In this document: positions 57,088-64,000 of the stretch, piece by piece | Layout of the letters: each line of letters opens with the position of its first letter | Position numbering within the stretch: position 1 is the stretch's first letter | Assembly: GCA_018222805.1 (NCBI GenBank) | Contig: JAAEZQ010000009.1 | Location: forward strand, 62,001-126,000 | DNA: 64,000 bases | Origin: Vibrionaceae bacterium | GTDB lineage: Bacteria; Pseudomonadota; Gammaproteobacteria; Enterobacterales; Vibrionaceae | Direction: 5' to 3' | Program-made: the position numbers and the translations under genes | The notes under the pieces: generated by a model | What the model saw: only the letters and a program-made list of their open reading frames with translations | What the model was told of the DNA's origin: nothing | Database searches by the model: none

Positions 57088-57402
57088 CTAACTATCTTCG
57101 GAACCGCTCAACTTATCGATAAGCTCTTGCCTCTCCTCTTCGCTCAATTTTGCAATCAAGCAAGCTAACTTGGCGGAGCTTTCTTCCTCACAAAAGAAAT
57201 AGTTCAAAGGAACGCCTAGCTCGTCAGCTATGAGCTTTAGTGTCTGAATGTCAGGAGCGTGTTTCGCTTTCTCATACTGATTCATTCTGGCGCTTGCCGA
57301 GCCTTCATCCATACCTATTCGCACCCCCAAGGCTTTCTGGGAGAGTTTGGCTTTTTTGCGCGCTTCTTTAAGTCGCGCCGGGATTGGGCTAGTAAATGAC
57401 AT
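57088..57402 (-). CDS. XRE-family transcriptional repressor
   Basis: 104 residues. Helix-turn-helix ARLKEARKKAKLSQKALGVRIGMDEGSASARMNQYEKAKHAPDIQTLKLIADELGVPLNYFF (about 9-68) is typical of Cro/CI-type XRE domains. A short helical C-terminus may dimerise (KLSEEERQELIDKL). It is transcribed divergently from the helicase pair. Two identical-type inverted repeats in the shared promoter are the likely operators, so it probably represses that unit and itself. Confidence 0.9.
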   Translation of the reverse strand: MSFTSPIPARLKEARKKAKLSQKALGVRIGMDEGSASARMNQYEKAKHAPDIQTLKLIADELGVPLNYFFCEEESSAKLACLIAKLSEEERQELIDKLSGSEDS

Positions 57403-57430
57403 TTTCGGTTCATGTGTGAAAACCTACAGT

Positions 57431-57482
57431 AACTAAGATTTTCTTAGTTTTATCGATTTCTGTATACTAAGCAATCCTTAGT
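57431..57482. promoter_or_regulatory. Twin operators ACTAAG-N5-CTTAGT in the divergent promoter
   Basis: Site 1: ACTAAG (57432-57437), 5-base spacer, CTTAGT (57443-57448). Site 2: ACTAAG (57466-57471), spacer, CTTAGT (57477-57482). Centres are 34 bases apart, about three helical turns. A -10-like TATACT at 57463-57468 overlaps site 2, fitting repression by the XRE protein. Confidence 0.75.
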
Positions 57483-57506
57483 TTTTTTGTTCTACAAGAG
57501 TTGTAA

Positions 57507-58037
57507 ATGAAACGTTCGACGAAAATCAGTGCGATTATGCACAAGTTATTGATTGAAACAGGTATGGATGGTTTTTCGGTTATTGAACTACGCGACGCCT
57601 CTCTTTCTATAAATGATCTTAGTAAGGAGCCCGATGAGGCAAGAAAAAGACTCTACAGACAGATTCTTCGTTTCGTCAGAAAGGGTTGGCTTGAAAGTGA
57701 GGGAGAGGGACGAGATAAAAGATACTTTCAAACGGATTTGTTTCGCTCTCTTAATGTGAAGCCCAAAGTGGAACGGAAGAATACACCCTATCCAGTGAAA
57801 CCCACTCCAGATTACTCGGTATTGAGCCATGAGCGAAACCAGTACAAAGCTGAGTTAGAGATTGTTCTGGGTGAGATCGACGAGTACCAATCGCTCTATC
57901 GTCGTTTCCCCGAACTGGAACAGAGGCTCAATCCTATGTTGCAACAAGCGAGAGAGCGTTCAGCACGTCTATTTGGCAAAGTGAACGTACTAACCAACGT
58001 GATTAACACCATCTCTTCGGATGTCGTCGAATGTTGA
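57507..58037 (+). CDS. Winged-helix / coiled-coil protein of unknown function, partner of the helicase
   Basis: 176 residues. The N-terminal ~70 residues look like a winged helix (SAIMHKLLIETGMDGFSVIELRD ... RLYRQILRFVRKGWLESEGEGRDKRYF). After a proline-rich linker (~85-100), a coiled coil runs ~105-170 (HERNQYKAELEIVLGEIDEY). It overlaps the helicase gene by 7 bases, so the two are translationally coupled and likely form a complex. No family name recognised. It may recruit the helicase to DNA. Confidence 0.8.
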   Translation: MKRSTKISAIMHKLLIETGMDGFSVIELRDASLSINDLSKEPDEARKRLYRQILRFVRKGWLESEGEGRDKRYFQTDLFRSLNVKPKVERKNTPYPVKPTPDYSVLSHERNQYKAELEIVLGEIDEYQSLYRRFPELEQRLNPMLQQARERSARLFGKVNVLTNVINTISSDVVEC

Positions 58038-59410
58038 GAAAATGGCAGCAAGAGTGCTCTGAAAGAGCGTTACAAAACTACAAAAACAGTCAGCACCACT
58101 TTTTTTGCCAAGCTACTCCGGGGGCTGGAAAAACAGTATTTGCGGCAACTATTGCTTCAAGGTTGTTGAAGGATGACATGGTTGATCTTGTTTTGTGTTT
58201 TTCACCATCTTTAACGGTATCAGATGGGATAAAAAGAACCTTTTCAGAAGTTCTCAATAGCACTTTTAATGGTGGTTTGGGTTCGATTGGGCAGTCGCTT
58301 ACCTACCAATCTATTCAGTTTCTAAGCGAAGAGTTTTGGCAGACACTACGTAGTTATCGAGTGTTTGTTGTATTCGATGAGATACACCATTGCTCTGGTT
58401 CTGAGTATAAAAAAGCGAACGTTTGGGGACAACAGATCCTTACCAAGATTCAGGGACTGGCTACCTACACCCTAGCGCTTTCAGGTACACCTTGGCGTTC
58501 AGATGCATTACCGATAGTGATGGCGCAGTATAGCGACCCTGACGGGCAGCTCTTGGTTGATTATCAATACACTCTCAAGCAAGCCGTCGCTGACCATGTT
58601 TGTAGAGCACCACGAATTGTACTCGTAGACAATGAACACTTGTCGATAACCAGCGATGGAAAAGCAGAATCGTTCTCATCGATTCTTGAGATGCTAAAGC
58701 AAACTAAAGCTTCCTATCAGAGCGTAATACATAATCAAGAGGCCATGGAATACCTTCTTGGACTTGGTTGTCGAAAGCTTGCGGAGATACGCTCTCAAAA
58801 TCCGTATGCAGGCGGGCTAGTTGTTGCCTCTTCTGTTCAACATGCTCAAGAGATTAAAGAGGTGCTTTTACAAAAGCATCAACAAACGGTTTCTATCGTG
58901 ACCTATCGACATGAAGAGCCTTTGGCTGAGATTGAACGCTATCGGAAAGATAGTACTCAGTGGATAGTCAGTGTTGGGATGATTAGTGAGGGTACAGATA
59001 TTCCCAGGCTTCAAGTATGCTGCCATATGAGTTCAGTTAAGACAGAGCTTTACTTTAGGCAAGTACTAGGGCGAATTCTGCGAGTAAATAATGCCTTGAA
59101 CCAACAGGCTTGGTTATTCACTTTCGCAGAGCAGAGTTTGATAGAGTTTTCCGAGCGAATAGAACAAGATATTCCAGAATCTTGTATGTTTATTAGGGCA
59201 GATACTCCTGAAACATTTGCAGCGAGTGAATCAGGACGAAAGGAAGCTGCTAAAGGCTTCAATATTGATCTCGTAGGCAGCATCGCTGATTTGAGATGGA
59301 AAAGCGCCGCTGACCTTGGTGATATGGTAGGTGGTGTTCCTAGCCTTTCTAATGAGGTTCAGTTTGGCGGGTTCAAGCAGCGTATTATTTCAGCATTTCA
59401 AACAGTTTGA
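58031..59410 (+). CDS. SF2 (DEAD/DEAH-type) helicase
   Basis: 459 residues. Walker A ATPGAGKT (28-35), motif II DEIHH (116-120), motif III SGTPWR, and in the second RecA domain VVASSVQHAQEI, VSVGMISEGTDIPRLQ and motif VI FRQVLGRILR. This is a compact, intact ATPase of the type III restriction / RecG-like SF2 group. There is no nuclease domain, and the ~100-residue C-terminus is unassigned. With the coiled-coil protein it forms a two-gene unit under an XRE repressor on a defence-type island, suggesting phage or plasmid control; that is inference. Confidence 0.88.
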   Translation: MLRKWQQECSERALQNYKNSQHHFFCQATPGAGKTVFAATIASRLLKDDMVDLVLCFSPSLTVSDGIKRTFSEVLNSTFNGGLGSIGQSLTYQSIQFLSEEFWQTLRSYRVFVVFDEIHHCSGSEYKKANVWGQQILTKIQGLATYTLALSGTPWRSDALPIVMAQYSDPDGQLLVDYQYTLKQAVADHVCRAPRIVLVDNEHLSITSDGKAESFSSILEMLKQTKASYQSVIHNQEAMEYLLGLGCRKLAEIRSQNPYAGGLVVASSVQHAQEIKEVLLQKHQQTVSIVTYRHEEPLAEIERYRKDSTQWIVSVGMISEGTDIPRLQVCCHMSSVKTELYFRQVLGRILRVNNALNQQAWLFTFAEQSLIEFSERIEQDIPESCMFIRADTPETFAASESGRKEAAKGFNIDLVGSIADLRWKSAADLGDMVGGVPSLSNEVQFGGFKQRIISAFQTV

Positions 59411-59461
59411 TACTGCATTGCTGTTTAGATATTTAATCGCACCTTCTTTAAGGACTTGAAA

Positions 59462-59496
59462 AACGAGCACCAATCTTTCTTAGATTGGTGCTCGTT
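59462..59496. repeat. 15-bp perfect inverted repeat between the helicase and HerA genes
   Basis: AACGAGCACCAATCT (59462-59476), loop TTCTT, AGATTGGTGCTCGTT (59482-59496). It has a very stable stem but no T-tract on either side beyond TTT. It could be a shared terminator for the convergent genes. Confidence 0.6.
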
Positions 59497-59688
59497 AGTA
59501 TTATAGGAAGTATCCTAATAAAGTTTGATCGTTTTTGAGCAATGTCAGAGGGTATGGGGCGGACAAGTAAAAGCATTTTTTCCCCAAAGCTTGTTACGTA
59601 TGGTTGCTTCCCCATATATGCGTATTATCTGTTGACCTAGTTTTTTAATTGAAAAGTATTTGCTAGTACAGGTACCACTAGTATTCAT

Positions 59689-61401
59689 TTACCAATACCT
59701 TTGATAACTAGGGCTATCGGATAGCGGTGGTTGTTCAGGTTTGTGTACTTGGATTGTCAGAGGAATAGGGAAGTCAACTCCAACAACAGCTAACTCACCT
59801 TGTTTCAAGTTTGGCAAAAATTCAATCATCGATTTATCTACCTCTCCACACGCTCGTTCAACAAGTTCACGATCATTACTGTTAGTTAGGCGGTGCACAA
59901 GCAATGTACCCATTTGGCTTATTACTCCCTCGGTAATATCCCTAGGGCGCTGAGTGGTAAGACAAATATTCAGACCGTACTTTCTCCCTTCTTTTGCAAT
60001 AATTTCGAAAGCATCGAGACGAATCGCATATTCTTCAAAACCTACTTTTTTACCAAGGAAATTGTGGGCTTCATCTACTACTGTCAGTAAGGGTCTATTG
60101 GTAAATTGTTCACTTCGTGCGTATGACAGTAATTTACGCCCGATCACGTTGGCAAGAATCTCCCTAGCATTGAACTCATAACTTGTAGCACTTAAACAAA
60201 GACGCAGAACACGACTGGATGAATCAAGAAACTCATCTAAAACCTTACTTAATGAATCGGCCTGCGTTTCTTCAAAGACAACCTCGAACGACGGTGACTT
60301 GAGCACAGACTGGATCCTCGTAAATAGAGAAGAACAATAGCCCAGATCATTTGTTGGACTCCCCCAAGAATCATTATTGGACCAACAACACTCTTGCTCG
60401 ATTTGGCGAATGAGTTTTTTTACGTCGAACGGCTGTGAAGGTACGTCAACCAGCGCAGAAAAAGGTAGGTTAGTAGCTGGGTCGCGCTTTCGCATTGAAG
60501 CCCTGAAGGCTTCCTTGTTCCTATTGACCTTCATTAAAATACCATTTTCAGACACTGAGGGATCTAAGTGAACAAGCCTTAAACTCCTTATTGCCTCCCT
60601 TAGTTTGGGACCTTGCACCTTTCCTGATGGTTCAAAGAGTGTAAGAAAATCAGATTCAACAAAATCCGTTGGGGGAATTCTAAAAGAAGTTGAAGTTTCG
60701 TTTACATTCAGCGGCTTACCTAAATGACGGTGCATAGTGTAAATGGCTGGTAGGCTTCGGTATTCTCCTGTTGCATCAAGAACAATAACTTTAGAGTTCG
60801 TAAACTTTGCACACTCCTGAATAAGCCTCGATGTTGTCCAACTCTTACCGCCTCCAGTGGAGCCGAGGATTGCACAATGCCTACCAAAAAGCTTTTCAGG
60901 GCTAATCGCAACATCACTTGTAATACCATCAGTTATGGCCCCTAAATTAACCAGTCTCGGCTGATCATCGGATATGTTCCGATCAGAGAGTTCAGGTAGT
61001 TTTGCTATAAATTCAACTGGAGCAGAATAAACGCCATCTCCAATTCTTGGATATGTAGTAACTCCAGCAGAAACAGCTAGTGAACTAAGACAAACTGAGC
61101 CTAGTACCTGCATGTAGCCAATAGCATCTATTCCATCACCGCAATTTACATTAGCTAAACCTTGCCGTTCTTTTTCAGGTAGTCTGACATCTAAAATTTT
61201 ACCTAGCGTCAGGCCAGTTTGTCCCTCGATTAGAACAATCTCACCGACCTCCCCTCGACCATACCGGCCGCCATTGTGATAACTGGCTGACTTCAAACCA
61301 GCTTTTGTAAGGTTAAGCGTTATTCCTTTAGCGTTTACACCAGCTATCACCCCGATCTTAAGCGAAGGATTCAGCACTCCAGAACTTAGCGACATCATCA
61401 C
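59689..61401 (-). CDS. HerA-type ATPase of a SIR2-HerA defence system
   Basis: 570 residues. An N-terminal HAS-barrel-like beta domain (~1-80) is followed by the FtsK-HerA ATPase: Walker A GSTGGGKS (180-187), Walker B LLTVVDEAHNFLG, sensor CLTTQRPRDI, and arginine-finger region HRLTNSNDRELVERA. HerA forms hexameric rings. Paired with SIR2 it makes a large complex that depletes NAD or cuts DNA during phage infection. It overlaps the SIR2 gene by four bases. Confidence 0.9.
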   Translation of the reverse strand: MMMSLSSGVLNPSLKIGVIAGVNAKGITLNLTKAGLKSASYHNGGRYGRGEVGEIVLIEGQTGLTLGKILDVRLPEKERQGLANVNCGDGIDAIGYMQVLGSVCLSSLAVSAGVTTYPRIGDGVYSAPVEFIAKLPELSDRNISDDQPRLVNLGAITDGITSDVAISPEKLFGRHCAILGSTGGGKSWTTSRLIQECAKFTNSKVIVLDATGEYRSLPAIYTMHRHLGKPLNVNETSTSFRIPPTDFVESDFLTLFEPSGKVQGPKLREAIRSLRLVHLDPSVSENGILMKVNRNKEAFRASMRKRDPATNLPFSALVDVPSQPFDVKKLIRQIEQECCWSNNDSWGSPTNDLGYCSSLFTRIQSVLKSPSFEVVFEETQADSLSKVLDEFLDSSSRVLRLCLSATSYEFNAREILANVIGRKLLSYARSEQFTNRPLLTVVDEAHNFLGKKVGFEEYAIRLDAFEIIAKEGRKYGLNICLTTQRPRDITEGVISQMGTLLVHRLTNSNDRELVERACGEVDKSMIEFLPNLKQGELAVVGVDFPIPLTIQVHKPEQPPLSDSPSYQRYW

Positions 61402-62708
61402 TCTGTATCTCCCAATAACAAGCGCTGGACATCTTTTCCAAGCTGTTCTGCAGGACTAAGTGCTGTTAAGTTGGGTATCAATTCAGCTAACTGTTTAAAA
61501 GATGCATTAATAAAGGTCACATCGGCTCCACTAGAAGCTAAGTCTTGCCAATAATGGCTACCCGCACCGTTAATTTGATCGTATGCAGCGTAATCAGAAA
61601 CAATTAACTTCAGGCTTGGGTTGCTCTTAATTGCAGATAGAATTGGTTCAGATAAATGATCGTCATTAAAGCCAAATCCACTCACAACTAGGCAAGCATT
61701 GGGAAGCCGCAGAAACTCTAAATAACGCGATAAAAGCTCTAGGTGGGGTTGTATGAATGCTTGTTGGTATTTGCCTTTAGCCGGGTAAATCAAACAGGCT
61801 AATTCTGGCGATGGCTCCTGAACTTCATAGACCTCACTTCCTTGGTACTCCCAACTTACAGATCCATGTAGCTTGTACAACTGGATCACACCTTGAATGA
61901 AGGATAGATCTTCACTAGCCCTATTAACCACATCATAGTTAAAGTATTGGCCATTAAATCGACGTTTCCTCGTATAAGAAAAGCCATCAACAACCATCAT
62001 TCCTAAGTCAGACGAAGCTGTTTCAAAACACATGTCGTAGTTAGTTGTGAATACTTTCAATCTAGCGTCTCGTGTACGTCGTCTTGCCAGTTTTCTGAGT
62101 GTTTCTGTATAAGCGGAAATATCAACATTTTCTGCTGTCAGAAACTCAGAGCAAGCTTTAAGGATTTTAGCTTTACAAGATGTTAAGAAAGGCTTAACGG
62201 TCTGATCTTCTGGATAAACCGTAAGGAATGCATCGCAGGCAGATAAAAAATGTTCGATGTTTGGCGATTCAAGGTCTGTATAACGAACTGTTTCACAAAT
62301 AGTCTTAGCTGATTCATGAAGTTGTTCAGTAGCTGAATCGTTTCGGTTGTCCTCTTCTCCTACAAACATGCATTTTGCCCATAAGTCCCACATGGATGGA
62401 CCTTTAGGGTCACCTAATGATGTACCACTACCAGCAAATAAAGCTATGTTAGGAAGCTGAAGAGACTTTGAAAGTAAATTAGAAGCTTGCTGTTGATGGT
62501 GCTCAAGGCGATGGCGAATATCATCACTAAGAAAAGCTGGTTGGTGATGAACTCTTCTCATAGTCTTTTCATCTAATGGTAACCAATGAGATGAACCAGA
62601 GAATTTTATTGCCAATTCTCCTTTTTTAATATCAGTTAAAGGTGGGATTGGATCTTTGGACCCAAAAACTTGAGCCGCAAGGTCGTCATGCGAAGTTTCG
62701 TTTGGCAT
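61398..62708 (-). CDS. SIR2-domain protein of a SIR2-HerA defence system
   Basis: About 436 residues. A ~85-residue N-terminal extension precedes the SIR2 Rossmann core: NAD-binding FAGSGTS (~91-97), catalytic Asn223 in FTTNYDMCF, and His281 in KLHGSVSW; VVSGFGFNDDH is the later nucleotide-binding loop. All key residues are present, so NADase activity is likely. The start is uncertain: ATG 62708 is chosen; ATG 62717 and TTG 62792 are in frame. It is first in the pair, coupled to herA. SIR2-HerA is a described anti-phage system. Confidence 0.88.
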   Translation of the reverse strand: MPNETSHDDLAAQVFGSKDPIPPLTDIKKGELAIKFSGSSHWLPLDEKTMRRVHHQPAFLSDDIRHRLEHHQQQASNLLSKSLQLPNIALFAGSGTSLGDPKGPSMWDLWAKCMFVGEEDNRNDSATEQLHESAKTICETVRYTDLESPNIEHFLSACDAFLTVYPEDQTVKPFLTSCKAKILKACSEFLTAENVDISAYTETLRKLARRRTRDARLKVFTTNYDMCFETASSDLGMMVVDGFSYTRKRRFNGQYFNYDVVNRASEDLSFIQGVIQLYKLHGSVSWEYQGSEVYEVQEPSPELACLIYPAKGKYQQAFIQPHLELLSRYLEFLRLPNACLVVSGFGFNDDHLSEPILSAIKSNPSLKLIVSDYAAYDQINGAGSHYWQDLASSGADVTFINASFKQLAELIPNLTALSPAEQLGKDVQRLLLGDTE

Positions 62709-63182
62709 TGTGAGCATCCAGTTCAATAAGCAACTAGTTGATTCTAATCTAAACAGTCGATATAAACCAAGATATTGCTTCCTCATAAACAAAGCACTTA
62801 AGTCGAATCATGGTGTTTCAGCTCTTTTTTCACCATAATTTTCGTAATCCCAAGATCTTAAACTAGTACAAAGAACCTAAACGATTTCTGTCCAGAATCT
62901 TCACAGTTGGCACTTCGTAACTCAGAAGTGCCCCATTCCGTGTTGACGTAATAGCTAAGTGGCAGCTTGCACCAGTAGATTTTCCCTATTTTTCTTTATA
63001 TCAGACTTTAAGTAGGGGATGCTTGAATTCTTTCAGAACTATGCAGAAAAAGGCATCGTCATATCCACATTTATATGATGCGCTGTAATGCCTAGCTACT
63101 TGAGGATACATTTCAGAAATGGATAAAAAATGAGTTAGAGAATTGACTCCAACTCATTCGTTTCATAATTTCTTTTTACTTC
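62709..63182. other. Intergenic region before the SIR2 gene, with one terminator
   Basis: No gene seen. The left half should contain the SIR2-HerA promoter. Near the right end, on the minus strand, ATGAGTT ... AACTCAT (63130-63157) is followed by TTTTTT (63125-63130 complemented), a likely terminator for the 63183-63794 ORF. Confidence 0.5.
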
Positions 63183-63794
63183 TTAGTTGTCAAAGAAAGC
63201 AGAGTGATAAGCAACTTCGCCAGTCGGAATATTGTTGGCTAGCGATATAGCTAGGAAATACTCTGATGGGACACCTGGAAATGTAAGGTTTGGCTGTGAC
63301 TCAAAGCCAAATCGGCCATAATATTTTGGTTCGCCGAGTAATACTACACCCTCAATACCTTGTGTTTTAAGCTGTGATAATACTTTTGCATCACGTAGTT
63401 TATTGACGATCAAGTGTTCTGTTGGTTTAGCACCTGGTTCATGGTGTGGATGGTTCTCAAACGCTCGATAAGTATGTTCGAAAATGCTATTTTGAACATG
63501 AATTAACGAATCAATATAAGGTTTCATTTTTTTAAACGTATAGCTATCATAATCCATATCACACATCACTAAATATAGAGAAAAGTCATCGGATAACCCG
63601 TCTTTCAACGAAAAATTTATTAATGTATTTGAGGGTAACTGAATCAAAGCTTCACCCTCGATCACGATGACGCATCCCGGGTATGAGATAGCCCCGAAAA
63701 AACCAGTAAGTTTAATTATGTGTTTTGACTTAGATACAAAACTTCCGGTATCTTTTGTATTTAAATTTATTTTTATCTTTCTTATCTTAAACAT
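63183..63794 (-). pseudogene. Chimeric ORF: unknown N-terminal domain joined to an internally deleted GNAT acetyltransferase
   Basis: 203 residues. The first ~100 (FKIRKIKINLNTKD ... MDYDSYTFKKMKPYIDSLI) faintly resemble the N-terminal domain of AraC-type virulence regulators (ToxT/Rns kind); there is no HTH. The rest reads as a GNAT: a start-like TYRAFENHPHHEPGAKPTEH, then directly SQLKTQGIEGVVLLGEPKYYG and GVPSEYFLAI. The middle, with the acetyl-CoA-binding core (~60 residues), is missing. An active enzyme is unlikely. The ORF start overlaps the EAL gene stop by 8 bases. It might be a real short gene, but a deletion/fusion product fits better. Confidence 0.55.
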
Positions 63795-64000
63795 GTTCTT
63801 TATTCATTATGTTCATCTTTCTTTTTAGCTGTGTCCAGCTTACTGGGGGAGAATAAAAGTATCCTTGAACCAGAACATCAAGGTTCTTAACGACGTCGTG
63901 TTGAAAAGATGTTTCGACACCCTCTAAAATAATACCTTTTTTTGAGTAAGGGGATATTACTCTCAACAGGTAGTTTATTATATCAATGTCATCACAGTAA
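63787..64000 (-). CDS. EAL-domain protein, C-terminal end (5' part outside window)
   Basis: About 70 residues are visible: DDIDIINYLLRV, KGIILEGVET (conserved EAL-domain GVET strand), then VLVQGYFYSPPVSW, matching the QGYxxSxP end of cyclic-di-GMP phosphodiesterases, and a short basic tail. Catalytic EAL residues lie outside the window, so activity cannot be judged. It is transcribed leftward into the chimeric ORF. Confidence 0.8.
   Translation of the reverse strand, partial: YCDDIDIINYLLRVISPYSKKGIILEGVETSFQHDVVKNLDVLVQGYFYSPPVSWTQLKRKMNIMNKEHV

Larger units (their letters stand above)
50949..62708. mobile_element. Integrative genomic island with three-recombinase module and defence cargo (right end uncertain)
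   Basis: Directly after ycgN the content switches to a mobile module: three tyrosine-recombinase-type genes plus a small coiled-coil gene in one coupled operon (51005-56904). Then come an XRE repressor, a helicase pair and a SIR2-HerA defence pair. Codon use in the second and third recombinases and the coiled-coil gene is richer in AGA/AGG and A/T than the core genes. The left edge near 50949 is inferred from gene order. The right edge is not found and may lie beyond the window. Confidence 0.72.

Noticed and set aside
56914-57168. 84-codon open frame after the coiled-coil gene
   Set aside because: It overlaps the well-supported XRE gene on the opposite strand and has no recognisable domain or good ribosome site.
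59411-64000. Search for a direct-repeat attachment site at the right end
   Set aside because: No convincing match to the left junction was found by eye; the end may lie outside the window.
1-64000. CRISPR arrays, tRNA and rRNA genes
   Set aside because: No regularly spaced direct repeats, cloverleaf-like tRNA ends or rRNA segments were recognised.

Overview
The window is a bacterial chromosome segment from a Vibrio, most likely of the Harveyi clade. This rests on gene order, on protein sequences that read as typical Vibrio orthologues, on two tandem FadL porins next to an ECF sigma/DUF3379 pair, and on a Vibrio-type palindromic repeat. There are no rRNA or tRNA genes, and no CRISPR array was seen. 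Species is not resolved.

Bases 1-50950 are mostly conserved core chromosome. 1-2620 is the end of a cytochrome c maturation operon (ccmF-ccmG-ccmH-ccmI). 2794-37913 matches the E. coli fadL/mlaA-to-purF block, with local changes: mlaA, two fadL genes, an ECF sigma factor with its probable anti-sigma partner, fadIJ, an M16 protease, sixA, smrB, prmB, aroC, a TRIC channel, epmC, yfcL, mnmC, fabB, pdxB, asd, fimV, truA, accD, folC, dedD, cvpA and purF. Lipid metabolism dominates. FadR-like operators lie before fadI, fadL and possibly accD, and the fabB 3' UTR carries a FarS-like sRNA. A PurR box precedes cvpA-purF.

37914-42640 looks like an accessory insertion: a decayed DJ-1/PfpI gene, a family 8 polysaccharide lyase lipoprotein and a convergent LysR regulator. 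42937-50948 returns to core genes: an RssB-like response regulator, ybaN, apt, dnaX (with an intact programmed -1 frameshift site), ybaB, recR, aqpZ, two cysteine-cluster proteins and a YeaQ-type membrane protein.

50949 to at least 62708 is a mobile defence-type island starting directly after ycgN. It opens with a tightly coupled operon of three tyrosine-recombinase-type proteins plus a small coiled-coil protein, with a LexA-like box over the promoter. Then come a divergent XRE repressor with twin operators, a two-gene unit of a winged-helix/coiled-coil protein and an SF2 helicase, and a SIR2-HerA anti-phage pair on the other strand. The right edge (63183-64000) holds an apparently chimeric, internally deleted acetyltransferase ORF and the C-terminus of an EAL-domain protein. 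The recombinase module and the helicase pair are the best candidates for something incompletely described.
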